From positions 1 to 27,838 of the forward strand of contig JACMOJ010000193.1 of assembly GCA_014378085.1 (NCBI GenBank): a stretch of 27,838 nucleotides of DNA, read 5' to 3'. Below the pieces are notes generated by a model. It was given only the letters and a program-made list of their open reading frames with translations. It was not told the origin of the DNA and did not search any database. The translations under genes were made by a program, and so were the position numbers. Numbering within the stretch: position 1 is the stretch's first letter; each line of letters starts with the position of its first letter. This DNA is from Burkholderiales bacterium. Lineage in GTDB: Bacteria > Pseudomonadota > Gammaproteobacteria > Burkholderiales > Usitatibacteraceae. Of the stretch, positions 7,226 to 14,964 are shown piece after piece.

Positions 7226-9046
7226 ATGAAACGCGTCTTTGGGTGGCTCGGCATCGCCATCGTCTCGTTGTTATTGTTTGTCACCGCGCTGGGTTTACAC
7301 ACTTGGTATGCAAAACCGCTCTCGGTAAATTGGTTTTACACCAAGGTTTTTGCCGGGTTCGCCCTAGATAACCCTGAACTGCTGACGCAGCTTCGAATAC
7401 TTGAACAAGTGGGGCTGCGCGGTCATAACGCCAAACTGAGCGACTCCTCTCCCGCCGAAACAGAGCGGCAATTTGCCAAACTCAAAGCAAATTACGAGAC
7501 GCTAAAGCGTTACGACAGCAGCGGGTATTCCGGTCAAGATCGACTTTCGTATGACGTGCTCGAGTACTTCCTCGGCATTCAGGTGCGTGGAGAGCCGTGG
7601 AAGTATCACAACTATCCAGTGAACCAAATGTTTGGCATTCAAAGTGCGTTGCCGAATCTGCTGACCGAGACGCAGCAGGTGAACGACGCCACCGATGCGG
7701 AACACTATCTTGCGCGGATGGCACTCTTCCCAAAGAAGATGAATGAAGTCATCGAAAGTCTCAAGGTCCGCGAAGCGAAGAAAATCATCCCGCCGAAGTT
7801 TGTGGTCGAAAAGTCTGCTGGGCAAATCAAGGCGTTCATGGAACCCGCCCCCGCCAAAAACGCCTTGGTGTTGGGGTTAAAGAACAAACTCGACAAAATT
7901 CCTGCCGAGAAAATGGATCAGGCTAGCCGCGACGCGCTTCTCAAACGCGCGGAGGAAAGTGTCACCGCAAATGTGCTGCCGGCTTACACCAAACTCGCCA
8001 AGTATCTCGAAGTGCTAGGGACCAAGGCGCTTGAGAACAACGGCGTTTGGGCGCTGCCCGATGGTGAGAAATTCTATAACTATCAGATTGAGTCGATGAC
8101 GACGACCAAGATGAAAGGTGATGGCATACACTCGCTAGGCTTAAGCGAGGTGGCGCGCATCGGTGCCGACATGGACGCCATCCTCGAAGCCGAGGGTTAT
8201 AAGCAGGCCACCCGTGCCGAACGCTTGGCGGCGCTGTCAAAAGCGCCTTCACAGTTGTATCCCAATACTGACGACGGGCGAGCACAAATTCTCAAGGATT
8301 ACACCGCCATCATCGACGAGATTAATTCCAAACTCGACCCGCTGTTTGGCATCAAACCGAAAGCCAAGGTCAGTGTTGAACGTGTCCCCACGTTCACAGA
8401 GCAGGGTGCCCCGTTTGCATATTACAACCCACCCGCGATGGATGGCTCGAAGCCCGGCATCTTCTACGCAAACTTACGCAGGCCCGATGAGATCGCCAAG
8501 TTCACCATGCGCACCCTCGCGTATCACGAAGCAATTCCTGGCCATCATTTGCAGATCGCAATCGCACAGGAATTGAAGGGCCTGCCTATTTTCCGCAATG
8601 TGGTGCCCTTCACTGCCTACGCAGAAGGCTGGGCGCTCTACGCTGAGCAGCTCGCTTGGGAAAACGGCCTTCAGAAAAATCCACTCGACAACCTCGGTCG
8701 GCTACAGGCTGAAATGTTCCGCGCCGTACGGCTGGTGGTCGATACCGGCATACACGCCAAACGTTGGACCCGCGAGCAGGCAATCGAATACATGATCGCC
8801 AACACCGGCATGCTCGAAGACGAAGTGATCGGTGAAATCGAGCGCTACTTTGTGGCACCCGGCCAAGCGCTCGCTTACAAAATCGGCATGATCAAGATTC
8901 TGGCGCTGCGTGAAAAAGCAAAAGCCGCACTCGGCCAAAACTTTGATCTGCGTGACTTCCACGACACGGTATTGAAGAACGGCTCATTGCCACTGGAGAT
9001 TTTGGAGCGTGTGGTGGATAACTATATTTCAGAAAAGAAGACCTAG
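7226..9046 (+). CDS. DUF885 family membrane-anchored putative metallohydrolase
   Basis: This 606-aa protein has one N-terminal transmembrane anchor or uncleaved signal (residues about 5-25, WLGIAIVSLLLFVTALGL). The remainder is the all-helical DUF885 domain (PF05960). The conserved metal-site-like motif 'YHEAIPGHHLQIA' is at 433-445 (H434, E435, H440, H441), followed by 'AYAEGWALYAEQLAWE', in which Glu may be the third ligand. This matches the family's HE-x-x-P-GHH pattern. The fold is related to M32/M3-type gluzincins, so peptidase activity in the periplasm is likely but unproven. The ATG at 7226 is well placed after AAGGAAA. The full family length is present. Confidence 0.9.
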   Translation: MKRVFGWLGIAIVSLLLFVTALGLHTWYAKPLSVNWFYTKVFAGFALDNPELLTQLRILEQVGLRGHNAKLSDSSPAETERQFAKLKANYETLKRYDSSGYSGQDRLSYDVLEYFLGIQVRGEPWKYHNYPVNQMFGIQSALPNLLTETQQVNDATDAEHYLARMALFPKKMNEVIESLKVREAKKIIPPKFVVEKSAGQIKAFMEPAPAKNALVLGLKNKLDKIPAEKMDQASRDALLKRAEESVTANVLPAYTKLAKYLEVLGTKALENNGVWALPDGEKFYNYQIESMTTTKMKGDGIHSLGLSEVARIGADMDAILEAEGYKQATRAERLAALSKAPSQLYPNTDDGRAQILKDYTAIIDEINSKLDPLFGIKPKAKVSVERVPTFTEQGAPFAYYNPPAMDGSKPGIFYANLRRPDEIAKFTMRTLAYHEAIPGHHLQIAIAQELKGLPIFRNVVPFTAYAEGWALYAEQLAWENGLQKNPLDNLGRLQAEMFRAVRLVVDTGIHAKRWTREQAIEYMIANTGMLEDEVIGEIERYFVAPGQALAYKIGMIKILALREKAKAALGQNFDLRDFHDTVLKNGSLPLEILERVVDNYISEKKT

Positions 9047-9063
9047 TTGGTGCAGCGGTTGGG

Positions 9064-9095
9064 CAGAAAATTTTCTGGAACGTGTGCGGCCGCAC
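9064..9095. promoter_or_regulatory. Two adjacent perfect palindromes upstream of the CsbD gene
   Basis: CAGAAAATTTTCTG (9064-9077) and GTGCGGCCGCAC (9084-9095) are both perfect dyads, six bases apart, in the 152-nt gap between the DUF885 stop and the CsbD start. A weaker dyad, GCCGATTTCGGC (9162-9173), follows. They could be operator sites or, as a pair, a terminator region. No T-tract follows the GC-rich one, so an operator is slightly favoured. Confidence 0.4.
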
Positions 9096-9198
9096 TGACA
9101 CCCCCTGCGCCGCTCTGCATGATGCGGTATTCGCGAACGCCGTCACCTGACGCCGCTCACTGCCGATTTCGGCCGATGCCATGCAGACAGGAAACGCC

Positions 9199-9378
9199 AT
9201 GAACAAAGATCAATCCGAAGGCCTTAAAAAAGAAGTTTCGGGAAAAGTCAAAGAAGTTGCGGGTCGAATCCTCGGCGACCGAGGGATGGTTGCCAAAGGT
9301 AAAGCCAAGAACAAGCTCGGCAAAGTGCAGACCGCATTCGGCGACGTTAAGCAAGCGATCAAAGAAGGCACTAGCTGA
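9199..9378 (+). CDS. CsbD family stress-response protein
   Basis: This 59-aa protein of the CsbD family (PF05532) has the typical repeated pattern 'G-x-x-K-x-x-x-G-x-x-K-x-x-x-G-x-x': 'SEGLKKEVSGKVKEVAGRIL' then 'MVAKGKAKNKLGKVQTAFGD'. Family members are small, abundant, flexible proteins induced in general stress or stationary phase (sigma-B in Bacillus); the molecular role is unclear. The ATG at 9199 follows AGGAAA with good spacing, whereas an upstream ATG (9181) lacks a ribosome binding site. The YegP-like gene follows on the same strand after 160 nt, possibly as a stress-linked pair. Palindromes upstream may control it. Confidence 0.92.
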   Translation: MNKDQSEGLKKEVSGKVKEVAGRILGDRGMVAKGKAKNKLGKVQTAFGDVKQAIKEGTS

Positions 9379-9538
9379 GTCTCTTTTCGGGCCACTCTTT
9401 GCGCTACTCCCTGCGCTACTCTGCGCGCCACCCTCACACGGCCCCCTCCCGCCACCCGTTTGATGTGGTGGGCGACGCCGCTCGCGCCACCGCACGGGTG
9501 CTGCGCCGCATAGGCACCAGTTTGCAAGAGGAAACACG

Positions 9539-9868
9539 ATGACAGGTTATTTCGAAGTTGCGCAAAGCAGATACAACACGTACACATTTAATCTCAAGAG
9601 CAGCAATCACAAGACAATTCTGAGTTCACAAACGTACCAGACGCGCGAAGGCGCCTTAAATGGCGTCGCCTGTGTGCAGAAAAACGCCACACTGGATAAT
9701 CATTTTGGCCGCCTCACCGCGAGAACTAACGAGCCCTACTTTGTCTTGTGGGCCGGCAACGGTGAAGTGATCGGTAAGTCTGAAAGATATACGAGCACCA
9801 ACGGCATGGAAGACGGCATTGCCAGCGTCAAGGCGAACGGGACCTCGACCATGATGCGCGAAATCTAA
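9539..9868 (+). CDS. YegP family protein (two DUF1508 repeats)
   Basis: This 109-aa protein is built from two DUF1508 repeats (PF07411): residues 3-50 ('YFEVAQSRYNTYTFNLKSSN' and '…YQTREGALNGVACVQ') and 51-109 ('YFVLWAGNGEVIGKSERY' with 'NGMEDGIASVKANG'). The second repeat keeps the family's 'NGEVI…SE-Y' and 'GI-SVK-N' positions better than the first. E. coli YegP is the model; its function is unknown, though family members are stress-associated. The ribosome binding site GAGGAAA lies 6-12 nt before the ATG. A short hairpin (CCGTCG/CGACGG, 9870-9889) follows directly after the stop. Confidence 0.92.
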   Translation: MTGYFEVAQSRYNTYTFNLKSSNHKTILSSQTYQTREGALNGVACVQKNATLDNHFGRLTARTNEPYFVLWAGNGEVIGKSERYTSTNGMEDGIASVKANGTSTMMREI

Positions 9869-9926
9869 ACCGTCGGCGAAGGTCGACGGCAGGCCAGCGG
9901 GTAGCTGCCTCGCTAATGCGTTTCGG

Positions 9927-10151
9927 CTACGGCCTGACGGGTTGTCGCCGTAGCGGATCGAGCAACTCGGACAATCCGTTGTGATCAATTTCTCGCATCA
10001 GATTTAATAGCCGTCCGAGCTCACCCTCCGGAAACCCCTCGCGCGCGAACCAGTGTAAGTAGTTGCCGGGCAGATCGGCCAATAGCCGCCCTTGATACTT
10101 GCCAAATGGCATTTGCCAGGTGACAAGTTTTTCTAGGTCTTCGGCATTCAC
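9927..10151 (-). CDS. DUF3820 family small protein
   Basis: This 74-aa protein carries the DUF3820 signature 'MPFGKYQGRLLADLPGNYLH' (from about residue 15), then 'WFAREGFPEGELGRLL'. The family (PF12843) is annotated as putative quorum-sensing-regulated virulence factor on the basis of a Pseudomonas member; its biochemical role is not established. The start is taken as GTG at 10151 because a strong ribosome binding site (GGAGG) lies about 8 nt upstream. The longer in-frame extension would overlap the upstream hydrolase and is Arg-rich noise. It lies 19 nt after the hydrolase stop, so the two very likely form an operon. Confidence 0.85.
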   Translation of the reverse strand: MNAEDLEKLVTWQMPFGKYQGRLLADLPGNYLHWFAREGFPEGELGRLLNLMREIDHNGLSELLDPLRRQPVRP

Positions 10152-10170
10152 GTTGCGCGCCTCCGGTGCA

Positions 10171-11163
10171 TTAGCGCGCAATGGGCGTGACGGACGTGAC
10201 GCCCTGTTGGGCCAAGAAAGCACGTATCGCCGTCGCAATACGCTGCACCTCTGGCGCCGCAAATCCCCCGTGCCCACCGCCACGAACGGTCAGCATCTCA
10301 TTGGCAACACCGGCCTTTTTCAGCTCCTCATGAAGGCGAACGGAGTGCGCGTAGGGCACCAACTTATCGGCATCCCCATGCACACTCAATATCGCTGGCA
10401 AACCAGCGCGAACATATTGAATGGGCGACACACTGCGTGCTAACGCTTCACGATTTGGCCCCGCCCCCAACCACTCGATCGCGTAGTGCTTCGCATTTGG
10501 CCCACTTAGTAGATCTTCAACATCCACAATGCCGAAGTAGTTGATGATGGCCGCGACCGTCAACGCGGGCTCAGCGCCGTTCACCCAGCGAGTGCTGTCG
10601 TCGGTGGCACACGCGCGATCGAACGGACTGCCGTTGGGCAACATGCCCGTCATCAAAGCGAGGTGTCCACCCGCGGAGCCACCGGTGAGTACCACCTTAC
10701 TCATATCGAGTTTGTACTCCTTGGCGCGTCGCGAGAGCCAGCGTAGCGCGCAGCGCGTGTCTTCAACCGCTGCCGGTGCTGGCGAAACGCGTCCTAGCCG
10801 ATAGGCGACATTGGCGACCGCAAAACCCATTTCTAAATACGGTAGAAGCGACAGGACCGCACTTTCTTTACGACCTTCCACCCAGCCACCGCCGTGGAAA
10901 AACATCACTAGCGGCACTGGGCTGGCGGTGTTTTGTGGCAAGTACAAATCGAGCTTGAGTTCGACGTTGTTCGCGGTTGAATAGGTCAGATTGGGCTGCA
11001 CCACGTAGCCGCCGCTGAGCGCATGCACAAATTCCACCACCGTCTCTGCACGTTTGGCGGTTGGCGCTTGGGCCATGACGTTGACAGAAACGGTTAGCGC
11101 GAAAGCGGCACTTAGCGCTCCAACAGCCGCCGCGCGACACAACCTAAATATTGATCTTGCCAT
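10171..11163 (-). CDS. Secreted alpha/beta hydrolase (BD-FAE / esterase-lipase type)
   Basis: This 330-aa secreted hydrolase has a signal peptide over residues 1-33 (cleaved near AQA). The oxyanion-hole motif HGGGW is at 90-94, the nucleophile elbow GGSAGGH at 161-167 (Ser163), the acid in HGDADKLVP (Asp266) and the catalytic His298 in GGGHGG. This is the HSL/carboxylesterase-like group often annotated as BD-FAE or prolyl-oligopeptidase-type esterases. The substrate is unknown; short-chain or feruloyl esters are possible. The ribosome binding site AAGGAA precedes the ATG at 11163. It heads an operon with the DUF3820 gene. Confidence 0.9.
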   Translation of the reverse strand: MARSIFRLCRAAAVGALSAAFALTVSVNVMAQAPTAKRAETVVEFVHALSGGYVVQPNLTYSTANNVELKLDLYLPQNTASPVPLVMFFHGGGWVEGRKESAVLSLLPYLEMGFAVANVAYRLGRVSPAPAAVEDTRCALRWLSRRAKEYKLDMSKVVLTGGSAGGHLALMTGMLPNGSPFDRACATDDSTRWVNGAEPALTVAAIINYFGIVDVEDLLSGPNAKHYAIEWLGAGPNREALARSVSPIQYVRAGLPAILSVHGDADKLVPYAHSVRLHEELKKAGVANEMLTVRGGGHGGFAAPEVQRIATAIRAFLAQQGVTSVTPIAR

Positions 11164-11317
11164 CAGAATTCCTTCTCAATATGAATCCGTTGCAGTCTAC
11201 CAAGGTTACTCAACAAAAAAAGTCCTCGCGTCGGCGCTGCACCGAACCCTAAAGAATCTTGCCAAGCGGCCGATAACTTGATGTCTCCTTCCAGCATGAT
11301 GAAAAATTGCGGTCGCC

Positions 11318-11620
11318 ATGATCAGCACATCTGCATTACGCAACCACTCACGCATCGACGCAAAAACGGAAAGCGCGCTAGACAGGCTGATCGCGGAAGT
11401 CGGCATCAAGCGTATTACCAATCAAATCCTGTTGCACTGGGGAACACGTGAGGGCGACGTCTTCATGAATTCCTTGTTGATTAATGATCGCGAACAGCAG
11501 CGCGCGGGTTTTCCGCCACACGTATCCAAAGCGATCTTCGCGCTGATTAAACTGAACGAAGTTGAAATGCGCCGTGAAGTCGTGGCGCCGGTGGCAAACC
11601 CAGTAGTGGAACCGCATTAA
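11318..11620 (+). CDS. Conserved hypothetical protein
   Basis: This is a 100-aa soluble protein with helix-rich segments 'AKTESALDRLIAEVGI' (15-30) and a compact core 'LLHWGTREGDVFMNSLLIND' (38-57), then 'QQRAGFPPHVSKAIFALI'. I recall this 'WGT-E…SLLINDR…R-GFP' pattern from short hypothetical proteins of Beta- and Gammaproteobacteria, but I cannot name a domain with confidence. No signal peptide or membrane segment is present. The ATG at 11318 has no strong ribosome binding site. The C-terminal tail (VAPVANPVVEPH) looks disordered. It stands alone, divergent from the hydrolase gene. Confidence 0.7.
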   Translation: MISTSALRNHSRIDAKTESALDRLIAEVGIKRITNQILLHWGTREGDVFMNSLLINDREQQRAGFPPHVSKAIFALIKLNEVEMRREVVAPVANPVVEPH

Positions 11621-11852
11621 TCGAATAGCGCTAGTTCACCGACACAACGCTCTCTTCGCCAATTATGTTGGGACGTCGAAATCGTCCTACGCCGATGTCC
11701 GCGACAAACTTAGCAAGCCAGGCATCGAGGACGTCGACAAGACACCTGAAGCGCTTGATGCGACCGTCCGCACCGAAATTGTAATGCGTATAAAAATGAT
11801 TAGGGACGGGCGTTTTCGGGCAATAATGCTTGGAAACAGCCGTAGAATCTAG
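11621..11852 (+). pseudogene. Possible gene remnant (start-less open frame)
   Basis: Between the conserved hypothetical and the next gene, one forward frame stays open to TAG at 11850-11852. It reads protein-like in its second half ('SYADVRDKLSKPGIEDVDKT' then 'TVRTEIVMRIKMIRDGRF'). The only ATGs are late, around 11782 and 11791, with no ribosome binding site. It may be the 3' remnant of a lost gene or chance. The last codon shares CTAG with the stop of the convergent membrane-protein gene. No family recognised. Confidence 0.3.
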
Positions 11853-12535
11853 GGTTTGAGATTTAGTTTTGAGCCGCGCAAGGTGTTGCGAGCGAGATGA
11901 TAAAACGCCGTGAAATCGTCAGATGACATCATCGCACTCGGACATTTTCTTGTTCCCCACGCGCCGAGCACCCATTTCATCGCGCCGCCGCTGTAGGTGG
12001 CACTGCCCGCTTTGGCCATCACTTCCGATGTAGTGCGGTCAATGATTTTGGTTTGCGATAGCCCCGTGTGAGCAAATGGTTGTGAAAAGTCCTCCCTCAC
12101 TTCATAGCGCGCCGTGGTCGCGCGGATTTCAGTGCTGGTAATGGCGTCCTTATTTTCCGCCGCGCTGCCTTGTTGGTAGCGCACCCAATCTCCCAGCTTA
12201 TAAATACTTGGCGCCTCAATCCACGCGAACCCCTCGTCATACAGATACCGCGTGCCAAAACTATTCGCCGTGCCAGAGTTGAGAAACACGCCGTCGGCAT
12301 CCGCTTTGCGATAAATCACCGGCTTGCCTTCCCGCTCGCAAACGCTCGCAAATTCAGCGCGTTGCCATAGCCAGATTCCACCAACGGGCAGCAACACGAC
12401 CGCCACGGCAATCCACCCGGTCCCACGCACGCCAACCAGGAAACGGGCACGGCGTAGCGCCCATGTGAACGCGACAATCGCGAACAGTAGCGAGAGCGGC
12501 GCGAAATCCGCCCAGATCAAACCGATGAGCATCAT
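11849..12535 (-). CDS. Two-TM membrane protein of unknown function
   Basis: This is about 228 aa. Two hydrophobic helices at the N-terminus ('LIGLIWADFAPLSLLFAIVA' and 'WIAVAVVLLPVGGIWLW') are joined by a basic loop (ALRRARFLV). A soluble domain of about 150 residues follows, with 'YEVREDFSQPF', 'IIDRTTSEVMAKAGSATYSG' and a late 'GTRKCPSA'. The topology suggests the soluble domain is periplasmic. I recognise the pattern as a recurrent hypothetical family in Betaproteobacteria but know no function. The start is ambiguous: GTG 12541, ATG 12535 or ATG 12532, all with poor ribosome binding sites; ATG 12535 is chosen. It is divergent from the methyltransferase at 12717. Confidence 0.75.
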   Translation of the reverse strand: MMLIGLIWADFAPLSLLFAIVAFTWALRRARFLVGVRGTGWIAVAVVLLPVGGIWLWQRAEFASVCEREGKPVIYRKADADGVFLNSGTANSFGTRYLYDEGFAWIEAPSIYKLGDWVRYQQGSAAENKDAITSTEIRATTARYEVREDFSQPFAHTGLSQTKIIDRTTSEVMAKAGSATYSGGAMKWVLGAWGTRKCPSAMMSSDDFTAFYHLARNTLRGSKLNLKP

Positions 12536-12716
12536 GTGCACATCATGCCAGCTTGGACGACTGCTGACACCTCAACTGTACATGGAGATCAAGTCTTGGG
12601 GCGAAAATCGCGCCGGTATGCGAAACCCATCCGCGGCGAAACTTTTTGACCGGCTCGCTGTTTCACACGAGAATATGCGGCGACGCACTTCAAAAAAATG
12701 AGGACAGCAGGAAAAT

Positions 12717-13562
12717 ATGAGTGGACGAAACCAAGGCCATATTGATTTATGGAACGGTCGCGTAGGCGAGAAGTGGGCGGCCTTGCAGGTTGCGCTGGAC
12801 GCGATGCTGGCCCCAGTCACCACCGAGCTAAAACACCGCGCCGGCTCGGTGGCTGGCTTACGTTTGCTCGATATCGGCTGCGGCTGCGGTGAGACCTGCA
12901 CCGTCTGGCTGGCCGGTGGCGCACATGTCACCGGGGTGGATGTCTCGGCGGCCATGCTCGCAGTCGCGCAGCGACGCACCGCAGGAGAAGCGAAGCTGAT
13001 TCAAGCGGATGCGTCCACGTGGAAAGGTGAGACACCGTTCGATTTCGCGGTGTCGCAGTTCGGCCTGATGTTCTTCGCGGCGCCAGACGTGGCGTTCGCC
13101 AACATTGCCGCCAACGTGCGTCCCGGTGGGCGCATTCTGTTTACCTGTTGGCGATCCGTGCCCGAAAACGAGTGGGCGTCGTTACCGATGAGCGTTATTC
13201 GTGATCTCATCCCGCCGCAATCTCCTTCTTCCGCGCCGGACGTTGAAGAGCCGTCTCCCGGTCCGTTCTCATTGGCAAATCGAGAGCGCTTGGCAGGTAT
13301 TGTTGCGCGGGCGGGATTCACGGATATTAAAATTACACCGTTCAATTTTTTAGTTTGTTTTGCGACCGAAGGTGGTGCGGCTGCAGCGGCGGCCTTCTCT
13401 AGCCAAATCGGCCCGGCCGCTGCCGCGATTGCAGGATTAGCGCCCGAGATAAAAACGGTCGCGAAGGAACGGCTTAGGTCCGCGTACGCCGAGTTCACGC
13501 AAGATGACCGCGTTGACCTCGGCGGCGCAATTTGGATTGTTGACGCCACGAGGGCAGTATGA
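12717..13562 (+). CDS. Class I SAM-dependent methyltransferase (UbiE/Coq5-like group)
   Basis: This 281-aa enzyme has the SAM-binding glycine motif LDIGCGCG (51-58), the acidic residue after beta2 (GVDVSAAML) and motif III 'IAANVRPGGRILFTCW'. It belongs to the Methyltransf_11/25 small-molecule group, whose N-terminus typically reads 'W-N-G…G-x-x-W' as seen here ('LWNGRVGEKW', 11-20). The substrate is not predictable. The ATG at 12717 follows AGGA. Its last codons overlap the J-domain gene by 4 nt (ATGA, 13559-13562), implying translational coupling. An Ala-rich segment near 220-240 (GGAAAAAAFSS) is unusual but within a helix. Confidence 0.88.
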   Translation: MSGRNQGHIDLWNGRVGEKWAALQVALDAMLAPVTTELKHRAGSVAGLRLLDIGCGCGETCTVWLAGGAHVTGVDVSAAMLAVAQRRTAGEAKLIQADASTWKGETPFDFAVSQFGLMFFAAPDVAFANIAANVRPGGRILFTCWRSVPENEWASLPMSVIRDLIPPQSPSSAPDVEEPSPGPFSLANRERLAGIVARAGFTDIKITPFNFLVCFATEGGAAAAAAFSSQIGPAAAAIAGLAPEIKTVAKERLRSAYAEFTQDDRVDLGGAIWIVDATRAV

Positions 13563-14764
13563 CCTCACCCGATCAAATCAACCGCCTCCCTAAGCATCCG
13601 CCTAGCGCCCCGGCAACCATGCTGGACCTGGTGGCACAAGGTGGCATTAAGTTGTCGCCGACACAGCGAGCCTTCAAGCGGCTGGTCGACGAGATCGCAC
13701 AACGAGAAACACAGTTGTCGGAGACTGCGAATCTGATCGAAAAATATCGTGTACTGTTGGCCAAAAAACTTGATCCGTTGGCAGACGAACGTGCACACAT
13801 CTGTCTAGCCATGCTGCAGTTTTTGGACAAACAACTCACCAAAAAGGGTTGGTCCGCCAAACAGCAGCAAGCCATGCGCGACATCATCTGTCGCACCGCC
13901 GAGACTCTACTCGATAGCAAATATGCCGCGCAGATGCGTGCATTGTTTGATCGGCATAGCGAAATTTCTTTGGCTGAGCTCGAAGGCGAGGTGGATGGAG
14001 CGCTCGCGGCAGATTTAGCGGATCTATTTGGCATCGAACCGGATCTGGACAATCCAGAATTAACCGCTGAGGACGTTATCGAAAAAGCCTTTCGACAACG
14101 AGAACTGGAACACCAGGCACGGCTCGACGCGATGGCAGCTCGTGAAGAACACAAGCGCGGCCGCAAAAAATCGGTACGTCAACAAGCAATCGAACAACAA
14201 GCCATCGACGCCAAGGCGCTTCTAAAAGCGATTTACCGAAAGCTGACCAGCGCACTACATCCCGACCGGGAACCCGATGCGGTAGAACGTGCGCGCAAAA
14301 CCAGCCTGATGACCGAGGCGAATAAAGCCTACGACGCGGAGAATTTGCTTGAACTGCTAAAACTTCAACAGCAGCTCGGGCTTGTCGACGCCAACGCCGC
14401 TTCAACACTGGCCGATGACGCTTTGAAGGTAATCAATGCACAGTTGAACCAACAACTTGCAACACTAAAAATTGAAATATACGAGGTTGAGATGACGGGG
14501 CGAAACACCTTGTATTTAAGCCGTACCGCGCCCCTCACCGCAGCCTTCATCGAGCGGAAAATCAAGTCGATGGCAGCGGCTGAGCGCGCTGACCTTAAAT
14601 TCATGCACGATGAGTTACTCGACCTTAGAAGTGGCGAGCTCTCGTTAAAGACGTGGCTAAAGGAGCAATCTGAGATGATGGAAGAGGCTGATGCACGACT
14701 GGAAGTTGGGTTTATCGTCGACTTCCCAATTGGTGAGGCCGCGCCCGGAAAACGACGGCGCTAA
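13559..14764 (+). CDS. J-domain (DnaJ-like) protein with coiled-coil regions
   Basis: This 401-aa cytoplasmic protein has a degenerate J-domain in the middle: 'ALLKAIYRKLTSALHPDREP' with HPD at 234-236, then 'RARKTSLMTEANKAYDAENL'. The HPD loop is what J-proteins use to stimulate Hsp70 ATPase. The N-terminal 210 residues are helical and charged (several E/K/Q-rich segments, RKKSVRQQAIEQQA before the J-domain). The C-terminal 130 are also helical ('QLNQQLATLKIEIYEVEM'). No Gly/Phe or zinc-finger region is present, so it is a class III-type co-chaperone. J-domain proteins of this layout are known in proteobacteria without a client assigned. It is translationally coupled to the methyltransferase. 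Confidence 0.85.
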   Translation: MTSPDQINRLPKHPPSAPATMLDLVAQGGIKLSPTQRAFKRLVDEIAQRETQLSETANLIEKYRVLLAKKLDPLADERAHICLAMLQFLDKQLTKKGWSAKQQQAMRDIICRTAETLLDSKYAAQMRALFDRHSEISLAELEGEVDGALAADLADLFGIEPDLDNPELTAEDVIEKAFRQRELEHQARLDAMAAREEHKRGRKKSVRQQAIEQQAIDAKALLKAIYRKLTSALHPDREPDAVERARKTSLMTEANKAYDAENLLELLKLQQQLGLVDANAASTLADDALKVINAQLNQQLATLKIEIYEVEMTGRNTLYLSRTAPLTAAFIERKIKSMAAAERADLKFMHDELLDLRSGELSLKTWLKEQSEMMEEADARLEVGFIVDFPIGEAAPGKRRR

Positions 14765-14823
14765 GCGCTAAGCTACTTCGACCGCTACCCCGCTAGATGC
14801 TTGATCCTACAGGAGCTAATTGC

Positions 14824-14943
14824 TTGCTTACTTTCGCCGCAATTACCTTAACTGCCGTGCTCCCATGTTGTCTACTGGCCTCTTGCGCGGCGTCAACAAA
14901 TAATGCAAGCGGCGTGTCAGCACGCATTTTCGAGCAGCAATAA
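14824..14943 (+). CDS. 39-aa small lipoprotein with TTG start
   Basis: A TTG at 14824 begins a 39-residue frame ending with TAA at 14941-14943. A ribosome binding site AGGAG (14811-14815) stands 8 nt upstream. The product is a short lipoprotein signal (LTFAAITLTAVLPCCLLASC) with lipobox LASC, then a polar tail (AASTNNASGVSARIFEQQ). Size and design resemble entericidin-like small lipoproteins, although the mature sequence is not an obvious match. The in-frame ATG at 14797 lies upstream of the ribosome binding site and is less likely. The gene is 21 nt before the peptide-binding protein, so co-transcription is probable. Confidence 0.55.
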   Translation: MLTFAAITLTAVLPCCLLASCAASTNNASGVSARIFEQQ

Positions 14944-14964
14944 CCGAACCGAGAGGCCCAACCA

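Noticed and set aside
12572..14166. Long minus-strand frames opposite the methyltransferase and J-domain genes
   Set aside because: They are Ser/Arg/Ala-rich and have no ribosome binding site, while the plus-strand genes carry clear motifs (DIGCGCG, HPD).
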